Assembly (NCBI RefSeq): GCF_003590875.1
Contig: NZ_QYUN01000002.1
Span: 1,550,001 to 1,614,000, forward strand
From: Noviherbaspirillum cavernae
GTDB lineage: Bacteria > Pseudomonadota > Gammaproteobacteria > Burkholderiales > Burkholderiaceae_D
Direction of reading: 5' to 3'
Length of the DNA: 64,000 bases
Below are positions 34,066 through 44,874 of the stretch, one piece after another; the first letter of the stretch is position 1, and each line of letters opens with the position of its first letter. The position numbers and the translations under genes were made by a program. Under the pieces are notes generated by a model, which saw nothing but the letters and a program-made list of their open reading frames with translations, was not told the DNA's origin and searched no databases.

Positions 34066-35370
34066 ATGACCAACTCTGATTCTAAAGCCACGCTATCGTT
34101 TTCTGACGGTTCGCCCTCGCTTGATCTTCCGATTTACAAGGGTACTGTCGGCCCGGATGTGATCGATATCCGGAAGTTGTATGGCGCGACCGGCAAGTTC
34201 ACGTACGACCCGGGTTTCATGTCGACCGCAGCGTGCAATTCCTCGATTACTTATATCGATGGCGACAAGGGTGAGCTGCTGTATCGTGGCTATCCGATCG
34301 AACAACTGGCAGTGAACTGTGATTTTCTGGAAACCTGTTATCTGCTGTTGAACGGCGAACTGCCGAATGCCGGCGAGAAAAAGAAGTTCGTCGACACGGT
34401 AACCAAACACACCATGGTTCACGAGCAGATGCAATTCTTCTTCCGCGGATTCCGTCGCGATGCGCACCCGATGTCGGTGCTGGTCGGCACGGTCGGCGCG
34501 CTGGCATCGTTCTACCACGACTCGCTCGACATCAACGATCCGCATCATCGCGAGGTGTCCGCGATACGCTTGATCGCAAAGATGCCGACGCTGGTGGCGA
34601 TGTCCTACAAGTACTCCATCGGTCAACCGTTTGTCTATCCGCGCAATGACCTTTCTTACAGCGCAAATTTCATGCGCATGATGTTCTCGACGCCGTGCGA
34701 AGAGTACAAGGTCAATGATGTGCTGGTTCGCGCACTGGATCGCATCCTCATTCTGCATGCCGATCACGAGCAGAACGCTTCGACTTCAACGGTTCGTCTA
34801 TCTGGTTCCAGCGGTGCCAATCCGTTTGCCTGTATCGCTGCTGGTATCGCCTGCCTGTGGGGACCGGCCCACGGTGGCGCGAATGAGGCAGCGCTCAACA
34901 TGCTGCGTGAAATCGGTTCGGTGGACAAGATTAACGAATTCGTCAAACAGGTCAAGGACAAGAGCTCCGGCGTGAAGTTGATGGGCTTCGGTCATCGTGT
35001 CTACAAGAACTACGATCCGCGCGCCAAGCTGATGCGTGAAACTTGTCACGAAGTATTGAACGAACTTGGCTTGCAAAACGATCCGTTATTCAAACTGGCG
35101 ATGGCGCTCGAAAAAGTGGCGTTGGAAGATGAATACTTCGTGTCTCGCAAACTGTATCCGAACGTCGATTTCTACTCCGGCATCGTTCAGTCCGCGTTGG
35201 GTATCCCGGTGTCGTTGTTCACCGGTATTTTCGCCATGGCACGTACCGTCGGTTGGATTGCACAATGGAATGAAATGATTTCCGATCCGGAGCAAAAAAT
35301 CGGTCGTCCGCGTCAGTTGTTTGTCGGGTCGGCACCACGCGATGTTCTGCCGATGGACAAGCGCCGCTGA
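34066..35370 (+). CDS. gltA: Type II citrate synthase
   Basis: Condenses oxaloacetate with acetyl-CoA. 434 residues, normal for the hexameric type II enzyme. Catalytic His in [16 protein letters not shown] and [14 protein letters not shown], and Asp in the C-terminal part ([21 protein letters not shown]). N-terminal [22 protein letters not shown] is the family signature. GGAAG is nine bases before ATG 34066. Strong terminator follows. Confidence 0.97.
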   Translation: MTNSDSKATLSFSDGSPSLDLPIYKGTVGPDVIDIRKLYGATGKFTYDPGFMSTAACNSSITYIDGDKGELLYRGYPIEQLAVNCDFLETCYLLLNGELPNAGEKKKFVDTVTKHTMVHEQMQFFFRGFRRDAHPMSVLVGTVGALASFYHDSLDINDPHHREVSAIRLIAKMPTLVAMSYKYSIGQPFVYPRNDLSYSANFMRMMFSTPCEEYKVNDVLVRALDRILILHADHEQNASTSTVRLSGSSGANPFACIAAGIACLWGPAHGGANEAALNMLREIGSVDKINEFVKQVKDKSSGVKLMGFGHRVYKNYDPRAKLMRETCHEVLNELGLQNDPLFKLAMALEKVALEDEYFVSRKLYPNVDFYSGIVQSALGIPVSLFTGIFAMARTVGWIAQWNEMISDPEQKIGRPRQLFVGSAPRDVLPMDKRR

Positions 35371-35387
35371 TCGCGTACACGCCCCAT

Positions 35388-35418
35388 GAAAAAGCGAGCC
35401 CGGGCGGCTCGCTTTTTT
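35388..35418 (+). terminator. Intrinsic terminator after gltA
   Basis: AAGCGAGCC, loop, GGCTCGCTT followed by TTTTT. Separates the sdh-gltA genes from the odh operon. Confidence 0.88.
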
Positions 35419-35588
35419 CGTTGGCAGAGGCAAATATGCTATGCTAACGCCTCAGTAATTTCAGTAACACTTCAGGTCACGTAGCCCTTCCCCACAACTT
35501 GATGTGCAATCCGCTAACCGGTCAGGCCGTGTCGCGGAAGGTTATATAAACCCGCTAATCTCGCGAAACGCGAAGAAAGGTGAGCAAG

Positions 35589-38444
35589 ATGATGCAGCAG
35601 CACCACTCCAATTCCTATCTGTTTGGAGGCAACGCACCGTACGTAGAAGAATTGTACGAGGCTTACCTCAATAATCCTGGATCCGTTCCCGACAACTGGC
35701 GCGCCTACTTCGATGCAATGCAGCATGTGCCTGCAGTCGACGGTTCGGCGAAACCCGATGTCGCCCATGCTCCGGTCATCGCCTCCTTCGCGGAGCGTGC
35801 AAAGCAGGGGCCGATCCGCACGGTCACCGCATCGGTCGATGTCGAGATGGGCCGCAAGAGCGTCGCAGCGACCCAGCTGATAGCTGCCTACCGCTTCCTT
35901 GGCAATCGCTGGGCCAACCTTGATCCGCTGCAGCGCCAGGAACGTCCGAACATTCCGGAATTGGAACCGAGTTTCTATGGCTTCAGCGATGCAGACATGG
36001 ACATCGTGTTCAATATCAGCAACACGTACTTTGGCCCGGAAACTGCCTCGCTGCGCGACTTGCTCAATGGATTGCGCGATACGTATTGCCGCTCGATCGG
36101 CGCCGAATTCATGTACGTCAGCGATCCGGCACAGAAACGCTGGTTGCAGGAACGCCTCGAATCAACGCGCTCCACACCGAATTTCTCCGCTGACAAGAAA
36201 AAGCACATTCTCGAGCGTCTGACTGCTGCTGAGGGGTTGGAGCGCTATCTGCACACCAAGTACGTGGGGCAAAAGCGATTCTCGCTGGAGGGTGGCGAAA
36301 GCTTCATCGCGTCCCTGGATGAAACCATCCAGCGCGCTGGCGAAAAAGGTGTTCAGGAAATCGTGATCGGCATGGCACACCGTGGCCGCCTCAACGTTCT
36401 CGTCAACACGCTCGGCAAGATGCCGCAGGATTTGTTTGCAGAATTCGAAGGCAAGCATGCGGACGATTTGCCTGCCGGCGATGTGAAATACCATCAAGGC
36501 TTCTCTTCCGATATCACCACTCCGGGCGGCCCGGTTCATCTTTCGCTGGCGTTCAACCCCTCGCACCTTGAAATCGTCAACCCGGTTGTCGAGGGTTCGG
36601 TCAAGGCGCGCATGGAGCGCCGCGACGACAAGGATGGTTCGCAAGTGCTGCCGATTCTTGTACACGGAGATGCGGCGTTTGCAGGGCAGGGCGTTGTGAT
36701 GGAGACGCTTAATCTCGCACAAACCCGTGGTTATGGGACGGGCGGTACGGTGCATATCGTCATCAACAACCAGATCGGCTTTACAACCTCCGATCCGCGC
36801 GACTCGCGTTCGACGCTGTATTGCTCCGACGTGGTCAAGATGATCGAAGCGCCGGTATTGCACGTCAATGCAGATGATCCTGAAGCGGTCGTGCTCGCGA
36901 CGCAAATCGCAATCGATTACCGCCTTGAATTCAAGAAGGATATCGTTGTCGATATCATCTGCTTCCGCAAGCTGGGCCACAATGAGCAGGATACGCCGGC
37001 GCTGACCCAGCCGTTGATGTACAAGAAGATTGGTCAGCACCCGGGAACTCGCAAGGTGTATGCGGACAAGCTGGCTGCACAAGGCACCATCCCGGCCGAC
37101 GGTGCTGACGTAATGGTCAAGGCTTATCGCGACGCGATGGATGCCGGTCGTCATACGGTAGATCCGGTTATTTCGAACTTCAAGAGCAAGTATGCTGTTG
37201 ACTGGATGCCGTTCCTGAATCGCAAGTGGACCGATGCTGCCGATACGGCTGTGCCGCTGGCGGAGTTGAAACGTCTTGCTGCTCGTATCACGACGGTTCC
37301 AGAAGGTTTCAAAGTGCACTCGCTGGTCGAAAAGGTATTGAGCGATCGCGCGACAATGGGGCGTGGCGAGTTGAACCTCGATTGGGGTATGGGTGAGCAT
37401 CTGGCGTATGCGTCCCTCGTATCTTCCGGCTATGCGATTCGCCTCACTGGTCAGGACGCGGGCCGCGGTACGTTCGTACACCGTCACGCAGTGCTGCATG
37501 ATCAAAATCGCGAACGTTGGGACGCGGGCAGCTATCTGCCGCTGCAGAATGTGTCCGACAAGCAGGCACCGTTTACCGTTATCGATTCCGTATTGTCGGA
37601 AGAAGCAGTTCTCGGCTTCGAATATGGTTACTCCACCGCGGAACCGAACACGCTCACCATCTGGGAAGCGCAGTTCGGTGATTTCGCCAACGGCGCTCAA
37701 GTTGTGATCGACCAGTTCATCAGCTCCGGTGAGGTCAAATGGGGTCGCGCATCGGGCTTGGTCATGATGCTGCCGCATGGCTACGAAGGACAAGGACCAG
37801 AGCACTCATCGGCTCGCCTGGAGCGCTATCTGCAGCTGTGCGCCGACAACAACATGCAAGTCGTTCAGCCGACGACCGCAGCGCAGATTTTCCATCTGCT
37901 GCGTCGCCAGATGATTCGACTGTTCCGCAAACCGCTCGTCATCATGACGCCGAAATCGCTCCTGCGTAACAAGGATGCAGGCTCGCCGCTGTCCGAACTG
38001 GCGAAGGGCTCGTTCCAGACCGTGATTGGCGAAGTCGACGAGAAAATCGATCCGAAGAAGGTCAAGCGCGTCATCGCATGTTCGGGCAAGGTGTATTACG
38101 ACTTGGTCAACGCACGCAAGGAGCGAGGACAATCCGATACCGCGATCATCCGTGTCGAACAGTTGTATCCGTTCCCGCACAAGGCGTTTGCCGCTGAACT
38201 GAAGAAGTTCCCGAACTTGACGGAACTGGTGTGGGCGCAGGACGAGCCGCAAAATCAGGGGCCATGGTTCCAGATTCAGCACAATATCTTCGAGAATCTG
38301 GAAGATGGCCAGAAGCTGGCATATGCAGGTCGTCCCGCTAGCGCATCGCCAGCAGTCGGCTATTACGACAAGCATTATGCGCAGCAAAAGGCATTGATCG
38401 ACACCGCGTTTTCCAAGCTCAAAGGCTTTGTCCTTACGAAATAA
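35589..38444 (+). CDS. odhA: 2-oxoglutarate dehydrogenase E1 component
   Basis: Thiamine-diphosphate enzyme that decarboxylates 2-oxoglutarate and passes succinyl to OdhB. 951 residues. N-terminal SNSYLFGGNAPYVEELYEAY is the E2-binding start; MAHRGRLNVLVNTLGK and the GDAAFAGQGVVMETLNL region bind TPP; HNEQDTPALTQPLMYK and the GLVMMLPHGYEGQGPEHSSAR stretch (37756-37818) are family signatures. ATG 35589 with AAAGGTGAG upstream is preferred over GTG 35580. First gene of the odhA-odhB-lpdA set. Confidence 0.97.
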   Translation: MMQQHHSNSYLFGGNAPYVEELYEAYLNNPGSVPDNWRAYFDAMQHVPAVDGSAKPDVAHAPVIASFAERAKQGPIRTVTASVDVEMGRKSVAATQLIAAYRFLGNRWANLDPLQRQERPNIPELEPSFYGFSDADMDIVFNISNTYFGPETASLRDLLNGLRDTYCRSIGAEFMYVSDPAQKRWLQERLESTRSTPNFSADKKKHILERLTAAEGLERYLHTKYVGQKRFSLEGGESFIASLDETIQRAGEKGVQEIVIGMAHRGRLNVLVNTLGKMPQDLFAEFEGKHADDLPAGDVKYHQGFSSDITTPGGPVHLSLAFNPSHLEIVNPVVEGSVKARMERRDDKDGSQVLPILVHGDAAFAGQGVVMETLNLAQTRGYGTGGTVHIVINNQIGFTTSDPRDSRSTLYCSDVVKMIEAPVLHVNADDPEAVVLATQIAIDYRLEFKKDIVVDIICFRKLGHNEQDTPALTQPLMYKKIGQHPGTRKVYADKLAAQGTIPADGADVMVKAYRDAMDAGRHTVDPVISNFKSKYAVDWMPFLNRKWTDAADTAVPLAELKRLAARITTVPEGFKVHSLVEKVLSDRATMGRGELNLDWGMGEHLAYASLVSSGYAIRLTGQDAGRGTFVHRHAVLHDQNRERWDAGSYLPLQNVSDKQAPFTVIDSVLSEEAVLGFEYGYSTAEPNTLTIWEAQFGDFANGAQVVIDQFISSGEVKWGRASGLVMMLPHGYEGQGPEHSSARLERYLQLCADNNMQVVQPTTAAQIFHLLRRQMIRLFRKPLVIMTPKSLLRNKDAGSPLSELAKGSFQTVIGEVDEKIDPKKVKRVIACSGKVYYDLVNARKERGQSDTAIIRVEQLYPFPHKAFAAELKKFPNLTELVWAQDEPQNQGPWFQIQHNIFENLEDGQKLAYAGRPASASPAVGYYDKHYAQQKALIDTAFSKLKGFVLTK

Positions 38445-38504
38445 TGACCCGACGGCACGTTAGAAACTGGCGTGCCGAACGAACAACCCGAAACGGAGAG
38501 TTAC

Positions 38505-39743
38505 ATGGCTATTCTTGAAGTCAAAGTTCCGCAACTGTCGGAATCCGTCGCAGAAGCGACCCTGCTGCAATGGCATAAGAAAGTGGGCGAGGCAGTCGCC
38601 CGCGATGAGAACATGATTGATATCGAGACCGACAAGGTCGTGCTCGAATTGCCTGCGCCGGACGCCGGCGTCATCACCGAAATCATCAAAGGCGACGGCA
38701 GCACTGTTGTCGCTGGTGAAGTGATCGCAAAGATTGATACAGAAGCCAAGGCGGGCGCGGTTGCTCCGGCAGCTGCGGCAGCAACACCAGCCAAGGCGGC
38801 AGAACCGGCAGCCGTTGCTGCATCGTCTGCGGCAGCTGGCATTGCCATGCCGGCGGCAGCGAAAATGCTGGCCGACAACGACATGTCGGTCACCCAAGTC
38901 GCAGGTACAGGCCGCGATGGCCGTGTCACGAAGGGTGATGTGATTGGCGCAATTGGAAGCAAGGCAGCGGCTCCTGCGCCGGCTGTTGCAGCCAAGCCCG
39001 CGTTGCAGCAGGTTGCCGCACCGGTGAGCCTGAATCTGGCAAACCGTCCGGAAGAACGCGTACCGATGAGCCGCTTGCGCGCCCGCGTTGCCGAACGTCT
39101 GCTGCAGTCGCAGGCAACCAATGCAATCCTCACCACGTTCAACGAAGTGAACATGCAACCGGTGATCGATCTGCGCAACAAGTACAAGGACAAGTTCGAG
39201 AAAGAGCATGGTGTCAAGCTCGGCTTCATGTCTTTCTTCGTCAAGGCCGCTGTTGCGGCACTGAAAAAATATCCGATCATCAATGCATCTGTGGATGGCA
39301 ACGACATCGTTTATCACGGTTATTTCGACATCGGTATCGCGGTTGGATCTCCACGCGGTCTGGTGGTCCCGATTCTGCGTGATGTGGATCAGCTGTCCAT
39401 CGCCGAAATCGAAAAGAAGATTGCCGAATTCGGCACCAAAGCCAAGGATGGCAAGCTGAGTCTCGAAGATTTGACCGGCGGTACGTTCTCGATCTCGAAC
39501 GGCGGTGTGTTCGGCTCCATGTTGTCGACGCCAATCATCAACCCGCCGCAATCCGCGATTCTCGGCATCCATGCGACCAAGGAGCGCCCCGTTGTCGAGA
39601 ATGGCCAGATCGTGATTCGTCCGATGAACTATCTCGCGATGTCCTACGACCACCGCATCATTGACGGTCGCGAAGCTGTACTCGGTTTGGTCGCCATGAA
39701 GGAAGCGCTGGAAGATCCGGCTCGCCTGCTGCTGGACCTGTAA
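38505..39743 (+). CDS. odhB: 2-oxoglutarate dehydrogenase E2 (dihydrolipoyl succinyltransferase)
   Basis: Carries the succinyl group on lipoate and transfers it to CoA. 412 residues. A single lipoyl domain has the modified Lys in [15 protein letters not shown]. An Ala/Pro linker and a peripheral subunit-binding domain follow ([37 protein letters not shown]). The acyltransferase core ends with [13 protein letters not shown], which holds the catalytic His and Asp. ATG 38505 has GGAGAG upstream. 60 bases after odhA. Confidence 0.97.
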   Translation: MAILEVKVPQLSESVAEATLLQWHKKVGEAVARDENMIDIETDKVVLELPAPDAGVITEIIKGDGSTVVAGEVIAKIDTEAKAGAVAPAAAAATPAKAAEPAAVAASSAAAGIAMPAAAKMLADNDMSVTQVAGTGRDGRVTKGDVIGAIGSKAAAPAPAVAAKPALQQVAAPVSLNLANRPEERVPMSRLRARVAERLLQSQATNAILTTFNEVNMQPVIDLRNKYKDKFEKEHGVKLGFMSFFVKAAVAALKKYPIINASVDGNDIVYHGYFDIGIAVGSPRGLVVPILRDVDQLSIAEIEKKIAEFGTKAKDGKLSLEDLTGGTFSISNGGVFGSMLSTPIINPPQSAILGIHATKERPVVENGQIVIRPMNYLAMSYDHRIIDGREAVLGLVAMKEALEDPARLLLDL

Positions 39744-39756
39744 GAAAAGAAGCTTG

Positions 39757-39805
39757 GGGATCACGGGGACGAGGAAAACATCCTGCTCCGTGGTCCCTTT
39801 TTATT
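39757..39805 (+). terminator. Terminator-like hairpin between odhB and lpdA
   Basis: GGGATCACGG (39757-39766) pairs with CCGTGGTCCC (39788-39797), including one G-U pair, around a 21-base loop, and a T-rich tract follows. It lies inside the operon, 24 bases before lpdA, so it may partly uncouple lpdA. Confidence 0.7.
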
Positions 39806-39829
39806 TTCGCGGAAAACGAAATTACGTAT

Positions 39830-41257
39830 ATGTCAAAAAACTTTGATGTGGTTGTCATTGGCGGCGGTCCTGGTGGCTATATCGCAGCGATTCGCGCTGC
39901 GCAATTGGGTTTCAGCACAGCCTGTATCGACGAATGGAAGAATGAGAAAGGCGGCCCGGCGCCGGGCGGCACATGCACCAACGTGGGTTGCATTCCGTCC
40001 AAGGCGTTGTTGCAATCGTCCGAACACTACGAGCATGCAGGGCATGCATTTGCCGAGCACGGTATTGAGGTCAAGGGTCTGGGGCTGAACCTCGGTCAGA
40101 TGCTGTCGCGCAAGAATACGGTCGTAAAGCAGAACAACGATGGCATCCTGTACTTGTTCAAGAAGAACAAAGTCACGTTCTTTCACGGTCGCGGCTCTTT
40201 TGCAAAGGGTGATGCGAAGGGCTATGAAATCAAGGTGGCGGGTGCAGCTGAAGAAACCATCACCGCAAAGCATGTGATTGTTGCGACCGGCTCCAATCCT
40301 CGCGCACTGCCAGGTGTTGAGTTCGACGAAAAACTGATTCTGTCGAATACCGGTGCATTGGCGATCGATTCTGTACCGAAAAAACTGGGCGTGATCGGCG
40401 CCGGCGTGATCGGTCTGGAAATGGGCAGCGTCTGGCGCCGTCTTGGTGCCGATGTCACCGTGCTGGAAGCGCTCCCCGCTTTCCTCGGTGCGGTGGACGA
40501 GCAGATCGCGAAGGAAGCTCAGAAACTTTTTGCCAAGCAGGGACTGGTTGTCAGCCTTGGCGTGAAGATTGGTGCCATCACTTCCGGCAAGAAGGACGTG
40601 ACGATCGAGTACACGGACGACAAGGGTAATGCGCAGAAGGCTGTCTTCGACAAGCTGATCGTTTCGATCGGTCGCGTACCGAACACGATTGGACTCAATG
40701 CCGAAGGTGTCGGACTCAAGCTCGACGAGCGTGGCTTCATTGCCGTCGATGGCGACTGCAAAACCAATTTGCCGAACGTCTGGGCAGTGGGTGACGTGGT
40801 GCGCGGCCCGATGCTCGCGCACAAGGCCGAGGAAGAGGGCGTCGCGGTTGCCGAACGCATCGCGGGTCAACATGGCCACGTGAACTTCAATACAATTCCC
40901 TGGGTCATATACACGTCGCCGGAAATCGCATGGGTCGGCAAGACCGAGCAGCAACTGAAGGCCGAAGGCGTGGCGTACAAGGCCGGCACGTTCCCCTTCA
41001 TGGCGAATGGACGTGCCCGCGCCTTGGGTGATACGTCGGGCATGGTCAAGTTTCTGGCGGATGCAAAAACCGACGAGATCCTCGGCGTGCATATCGTCGG
41101 CCCGATGGCTTCCGAGCTGATTTCGGAAGCGGTTGTTGCGATGGAATTCCGCGCGTCGTCGGAAGACATTGCTCGTATTTGCCATGCCCATCCATCCTTG
41201 TCCGAGGCGACCAAGGAAGCCGCGTTGGCGGTCGACAAGCGTTCGCTTAATTTCTAA
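39830..41257 (+). CDS. lpdA: Dihydrolipoyl dehydrogenase (E3)
   Basis: Reoxidises dihydrolipoamide with NAD. 475 residues. FAD motif [21 protein letters not shown]; redox disulfide in [16 protein letters not shown] motif [15 protein letters not shown]; second FAD segment [20 protein letters not shown]-terminal active-site base His with Glu in [15 protein letters not shown]. Short insert [10 protein letters not shown] before the disulfide is common to betaproteobacterial E3 of this operon. Weak ribosome site. May also serve other lipoate enzymes. Confidence 0.97.
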   Translation: MSKNFDVVVIGGGPGGYIAAIRAAQLGFSTACIDEWKNEKGGPAPGGTCTNVGCIPSKALLQSSEHYEHAGHAFAEHGIEVKGLGLNLGQMLSRKNTVVKQNNDGILYLFKKNKVTFFHGRGSFAKGDAKGYEIKVAGAAEETITAKHVIVATGSNPRALPGVEFDEKLILSNTGALAIDSVPKKLGVIGAGVIGLEMGSVWRRLGADVTVLEALPAFLGAVDEQIAKEAQKLFAKQGLVVSLGVKIGAITSGKKDVTIEYTDDKGNAQKAVFDKLIVSIGRVPNTIGLNAEGVGLKLDERGFIAVDGDCKTNLPNVWAVGDVVRGPMLAHKAEEEGVAVAERIAGQHGHVNFNTIPWVIYTSPEIAWVGKTEQQLKAEGVAYKAGTFPFMANGRARALGDTSGMVKFLADAKTDEILGVHIVGPMASELISEAVVAMEFRASSEDIARICHAHPSLSEATKEAALAVDKRSLNF

Positions 41258-41267
41258 GGAGTCGCTC

Positions 41268-41666
41268 ATGCGCCACTTGATCCTGATGCTTCCGATTGCA
41301 CTCGTCGCATGTGCAACTACAGGGTCAAGCGGTGGCAATGTCGCGATTGAGACTACGGCGAATGGACAGTCCTTGCCTGGCGTGCAATGCGTCGTGAATA
41401 ACTACAACGGCAGCTGGAATGTAACGACACCGGCAACGATTAATGTGGGTAGTGCGAACGGTGATCTGCGCATAGTGTGCGACAAGGAAGGCTACCGTAC
41501 CTCTGAGATGGTTTTCAGGCCATCCGGCCCGCTTGGCTCAAGCGTCGGTCTTGGCGTGGGTGGAGGTGGTGGAAATGTCGGTGTCGGTGTCGGACTGAGT
41601 GTGCCGATCGCACTGGGTAGCGGTGGATATCCATCGAGGGTGACTGTCAATTTGAATCCGCAATAG
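41268..41666 (+). CDS. Glycine-rich lipoprotein (132 aa)
   Basis: Lipoprotein signal with lipobox in LPIALVACATTG, so processed at Cys 15 and membrane-anchored. A PEGA-like beta segment follows (VAIETTANGQSLPGVQCVVNN, TPATINVGSANGDLRIVCDKEGY), then a glycine-rich stretch (GVGGGGGNVGVGVG). AAGGAG precedes ATG 41268. It begins 10 bases after lpdA, but a metabolic link is doubtful. Function unknown. Confidence 0.85.
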   Translation: MRHLILMLPIALVACATTGSSGGNVAIETTANGQSLPGVQCVVNNYNGSWNVTTPATINVGSANGDLRIVCDKEGYRTSEMVFRPSGPLGSSVGLGVGGGGGNVGVGVGLSVPIALGSGGYPSRVTVNLNPQ

Positions 41667-41738
41667 GCTGGTTCGAGGAATATGCCGCGGATGTGCCCGG
41701 ATACTCGGGCGGCGGAAGCGGTGATGAAGTTTTGTTGG

Positions 41739-41768
41739 ATGGGCGAGCAAGGTCTCGCCCATTTTTTT
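41739..41768 (+). terminator. Intrinsic terminator after the odh operon and lipoprotein
   Basis: ATGGGCGAG (41739-41747) pairs with CTCGCCCAT (41754-41762), followed by seven Ts. Confidence 0.92.
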
Positions 41769-41922
41769 GTCAATGCGCGGCAAACGCGGCCGATCGGAGA
41801 ATATCGACCATGTTGCGGTTGCAACCCGGGCCGTAGTTGCCTCGTGCGGAAATTGATCAAACGGCGAATGGGCCAGTGCCGAAATCCCGAGATGGCGGCA
41901 AGAACAAGTGAAGCAGAATGAT

Positions 41923-43020
41923 ATGAACGTTAGGGAGTTCTACGAGCATGCGCTCACGCAGCGCGGCTTCAAGTCCGATGAGGCGCAGCGACGTGCAGTG
42001 GATCGGCTGCAGCAGGCTTATGACGAATGGATTGCGTACAAGTCGCAACGAGCCAACAAGTTCATGCGGCTCATCAGCCGCCCGGAGGTGCCGCGTGGCG
42101 TCTACATGTGGGGCGGCGTCGGTCGAGGCAAGTCGTTTCTGATGGATAGCTTCTACTCGGTGATTCCGGTCACGCGCAAGACGCGGCTGCACTTTCACGA
42201 ATTCATGCGCGGCGTGCACCGCGAACTGGATGAGTTGAAGGGGGTGGCCGATCCGCTTGATGAAGTGGCAAAACGCATCGCGAAAAAGCACCGTCTGATC
42301 TGTTTCGACGAATTTCATGTATCCGATATCGCGGATGCGATGATTCTCTACAATTTGCTCAAGGCGCTGTTCGACAACGGCGTCTCGTTCATCATGACGT
42401 CCAACTATGTGCCGGACGCGCTCTATCCGGATGGCCTGCATCGTGACCGCATGCTGCCGACGATCGCACTCATCAAGGAAAAGATGGATGTGCTGAACGT
42501 GGATGCCGGCCTTGACTATCGCAAGCGGGCATTGCAGCAGGTCGATGCTTACCACATGCCGCTGGGTGCGGCGGCGGATCATGCACTGCGTGACGCATTT
42601 GCGGGCATCGCCGACACCACGGACGAGGATCCGCGCATTCATATCGAGGCACGTGAAATCAAGGCGCTGCGCAGGGCCGGCGGCGTAGTGTGGTTCGACT
42701 TCGCGACCTTGTGCGGAGGTCCGCGCTCTCAGAATGATTACCTTGAAATCGCAAGCCGCTTTCATACGGTGATCCTGTCGGGAATCCCGCGCATGTCGGC
42801 TTCCATGTCTTCGGAGGCGCGTCGATTTACCTGGCTGATCGATGTTTTGTATGACCACAAGGTCAAGCTCCTCATGTCTGCCGAAGTCGCGCCGGAGGAG
42901 CTTTACACGGAAGGCATGCTGGCGAACGAATTCCACCGGACGGTTTCGCGTATCATTGAAATGCAGTCTTCCGAGTATATGGAGACGGAGCGGCGTGATG
43001 TCGCGGGATCAATTTCTTGA
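41923..43020 (+). CDS. zapE: Cell division protein ZapE (AFG1-like ATPase)
   Basis: P-loop ATPase that binds FtsZ rings under stress in Escherichia coli. 365 residues. Walker A VYMWGGVGRGKSFLMDSFY, Walker B HRLICFDEFHVSDIADAM and sensor IIMTSNYVPDALYPDGLHRD match the family closely. ATG 41923 (MNVREFYEHAL) fits the family start; a GTG at 41908 is possible. The ribosome site is weak. Confidence 0.93.
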   Translation: MNVREFYEHALTQRGFKSDEAQRRAVDRLQQAYDEWIAYKSQRANKFMRLISRPEVPRGVYMWGGVGRGKSFLMDSFYSVIPVTRKTRLHFHEFMRGVHRELDELKGVADPLDEVAKRIAKKHRLICFDEFHVSDIADAMILYNLLKALFDNGVSFIMTSNYVPDALYPDGLHRDRMLPTIALIKEKMDVLNVDAGLDYRKRALQQVDAYHMPLGAAADHALRDAFAGIADTTDEDPRIHIEAREIKALRRAGGVVWFDFATLCGGPRSQNDYLEIASRFHTVILSGIPRMSASMSSEARRFTWLIDVLYDHKVKLLMSAEVAPEELYTEGMLANEFHRTVSRIIEMQSSEYMETERRDVAGSIS

Positions 43021-43029
43021 CCGGTTTTT

Positions 43030-43815
43030 ATGGGACTTGACTATATGCATTTCAAGACGCTGGCATCGGCTCCGATGAGCGGCTTTTCGTTGGCAGTGTA
43101 TGTTTCTTGCGCACTGGTTGCAATTCTGACGTTGGGTACTGCTCCGGCTTTTGCGCAGGATGCCGCGGTATCGGGCAATGCGCAGGTCGCTACATCTGTA
43201 TCCGTCGCTTTGCCGGCTCGCTATCCCGCCGGCTCCATCGACTCCGTCCAGATGGCGGAGCGGGCGCTGGAAGAAACGTCAAGAGAACGTTCCGCCATTG
43301 AGGCCAGGTTTGCAACAGAGGAATCTGCGTGTCATCAGAAATTCTTCACGAATGCCTGCATCGATGCGGCCAAGGAGCGTCGCCGGCTTGCGATCAAACA
43401 GGTGCGGCCCATAGAGATCGAGGCAAACACTTTCAAACGTCAGATGCGTGTCACCGAGCGGGATCAGGCTTTGGCAGAGAAGGCGGCGCAGGAAGAGCAG
43501 GAAAGGCCGCAAAGATTGAAGCAGCAGCAGGAAAATGAGGCTGCTGCAGCACAGCAGGCAGCGGCCAAGGCAAACGAGCCGCAACGTGTTGAGCCGAAAG
43601 AACCAGTATCAGACCAACGCACTGCGCAGCATGAAGCCAGGATGAGGCAACTCCAGGCCAAAGAAGCGGCCAATGCACAAAAGCGTGCCGACAACGTTGC
43701 CGAGTACGAGGCGAAAGTACGGGAAGCCGAAGAGCGGCAACGCAGTGTTGCGACAAAGAAGCTTGAGAAGGAACAGAAGCGCGCCAACAGCGGACTCCCT
43801 GCAGCGAAGCAGTAG
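43030..43815 (+). CDS. Secreted coiled-coil protein (261 aa)
   Basis: Signal peptide ending in LTLGTAPAFAQDA, then RYPAGSIDSVQMAERALEETS and one Cys pair (ESACHQKFFTNACIDAAKERR). The remainder is highly charged, Gln/Glu/Ala/Lys-rich and helical, probably a long coiled coil. Likely periplasmic. No family recognised. Starts 9 bases after zapE; three in-frame ATGs (43030, 43045, 43075) are possible. Confidence 0.8.
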   Translation: MGLDYMHFKTLASAPMSGFSLAVYVSCALVAILTLGTAPAFAQDAAVSGNAQVATSVSVALPARYPAGSIDSVQMAERALEETSRERSAIEARFATEESACHQKFFTNACIDAAKERRRLAIKQVRPIEIEANTFKRQMRVTERDQALAEKAAQEEQERPQRLKQQQENEAAAAQQAAAKANEPQRVEPKEPVSDQRTAQHEARMRQLQAKEAANAQKRADNVAEYEAKVREAEERQRSVATKKLEKEQKRANSGLPAAKQ

Positions 43816-43874
43816 CGTCCCGGTCTTGGGGTTGTTGGCGCTGATGGATGGGATCGAGGCTGCTGATGCGGCCT

Positions 43875-44681
43875 TTAAATTGCGCGGCGTATTTTTCCGA
43901 CCGTATAGTTTTTTGCTTCCTTGGGCGGTGCGGCGAGTTTCACGATGGCAAGTGTGCAGTTGTCTGCGGCAGAGCCAGAAGCGCGTTCACGCGCCTTGTT
44001 GATCAACATCTCGGATGCCTGGCGTGGGGAGTTCATCGCGATTGCCGCACCCAGTTCCGCATCATTGAAGTATTGCCAAAGCCCGTCGCTGCAAAGCAGG
44101 AAGGCATCGCCGGCTTTCAAGCCATGGTGGCATCCGATCGTGATTTCAGGCGTGAGATCCTTTGATCCCAATGCGTTGACCAGCACGTTTGCAAGCCGAT
44201 GGCGCTGTGCCTCTTCGCGCGACAGCTTGCCGTCCTTTACCAGCTTTTCAACATAAGAATGGTCGACTGTGCGATCGGCGATATTCGGGCCTTCGAATCG
44301 ATACAGGCGAGAGTCGCCGACATGGGCCCAGATTGCGCTTCGTTCCGGCGTTACGACAAGCGCAACCATTGTGCTGTGCGGGTCCTTCTTCGACGAAATT
44401 GCAGTGAGCTGAATGATGGTGTGCGCGTCGCGTGCAATGGCGGCCAGCATTGTCTCGACATCGTCTGTTTGCGGAGAAAACAAGTCGAATGTCTGCTTGG
44501 CGGTACGAATCACTTGTTCAGCCGCGAGCGCGCCGCCACTCAGGCCTCCCATGCCATCGGCGAGCACGGCCATCATGTAGCCGGGTGCCTTGGGGGCCGC
44601 AAACAATGCAGTGCGATCCTGTTGCTCTTGCCGATCGCCAAGGTGTTGGCCCGTGCCCGCTTCGATCTTGTATTGGCTCAT
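43875..44681 (-). CDS. PP2C-family serine/threonine phosphatase
   Basis: Metal-dependent protein phosphatase, 268 residues. Metal-binding Asp residues: the N-terminal DRQEQQDRTALF, LADGMGGLSGG, WAHVGDSRLYRF, LCSDGLWQYFND and the C-terminal SAADNCTLAIVKL. These are the classical eleven-motif order. No membrane part. No kinase gene is adjacent. Convergent with the coiled-coil gene. Confidence 0.93.
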   Translation of the reverse strand: MSQYKIEAGTGQHLGDRQEQQDRTALFAAPKAPGYMMAVLADGMGGLSGGALAAEQVIRTAKQTFDLFSPQTDDVETMLAAIARDAHTIIQLTAISSKKDPHSTMVALVVTPERSAIWAHVGDSRLYRFEGPNIADRTVDHSYVEKLVKDGKLSREEAQRHRLANVLVNALGSKDLTPEITIGCHHGLKAGDAFLLCSDGLWQYFNDAELGAAIAMNSPRQASEMLINKARERASGSAADNCTLAIVKLAAPPKEAKNYTVGKIRRAI

Positions 44682-44874
44682 AAGTGTGGGTAGATTAAAC
44701 TGCCGAACGGCAATCCATTATTGCATGTGAGAAAAGTCATGCTGGATGTTGATAGATTTTGTTACAGATGGTCAACATCATGCGATAGCACAAGGTGTTC
44801 CAAGCGAGTAAGCGAGTATACGCATATCACTTTCACTCTTAAAATAGTGGCTACAAGCCCTCCCGGAAAAGATC

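Noticed and set aside
36162..37805. Long minus-strand open frame (547 codons) opposite odhA
   Set aside because: It is the antisense shadow of a well-supported 2-oxoglutarate dehydrogenase gene; the translation has no recognisable domain and is rich in His and Arg as expected from reversed codons.
39833..41338. Minus-strand open frame of 501 codons opposite lpdA
   Set aside because: Shadow of lpdA; no family motifs and no ribosome site.
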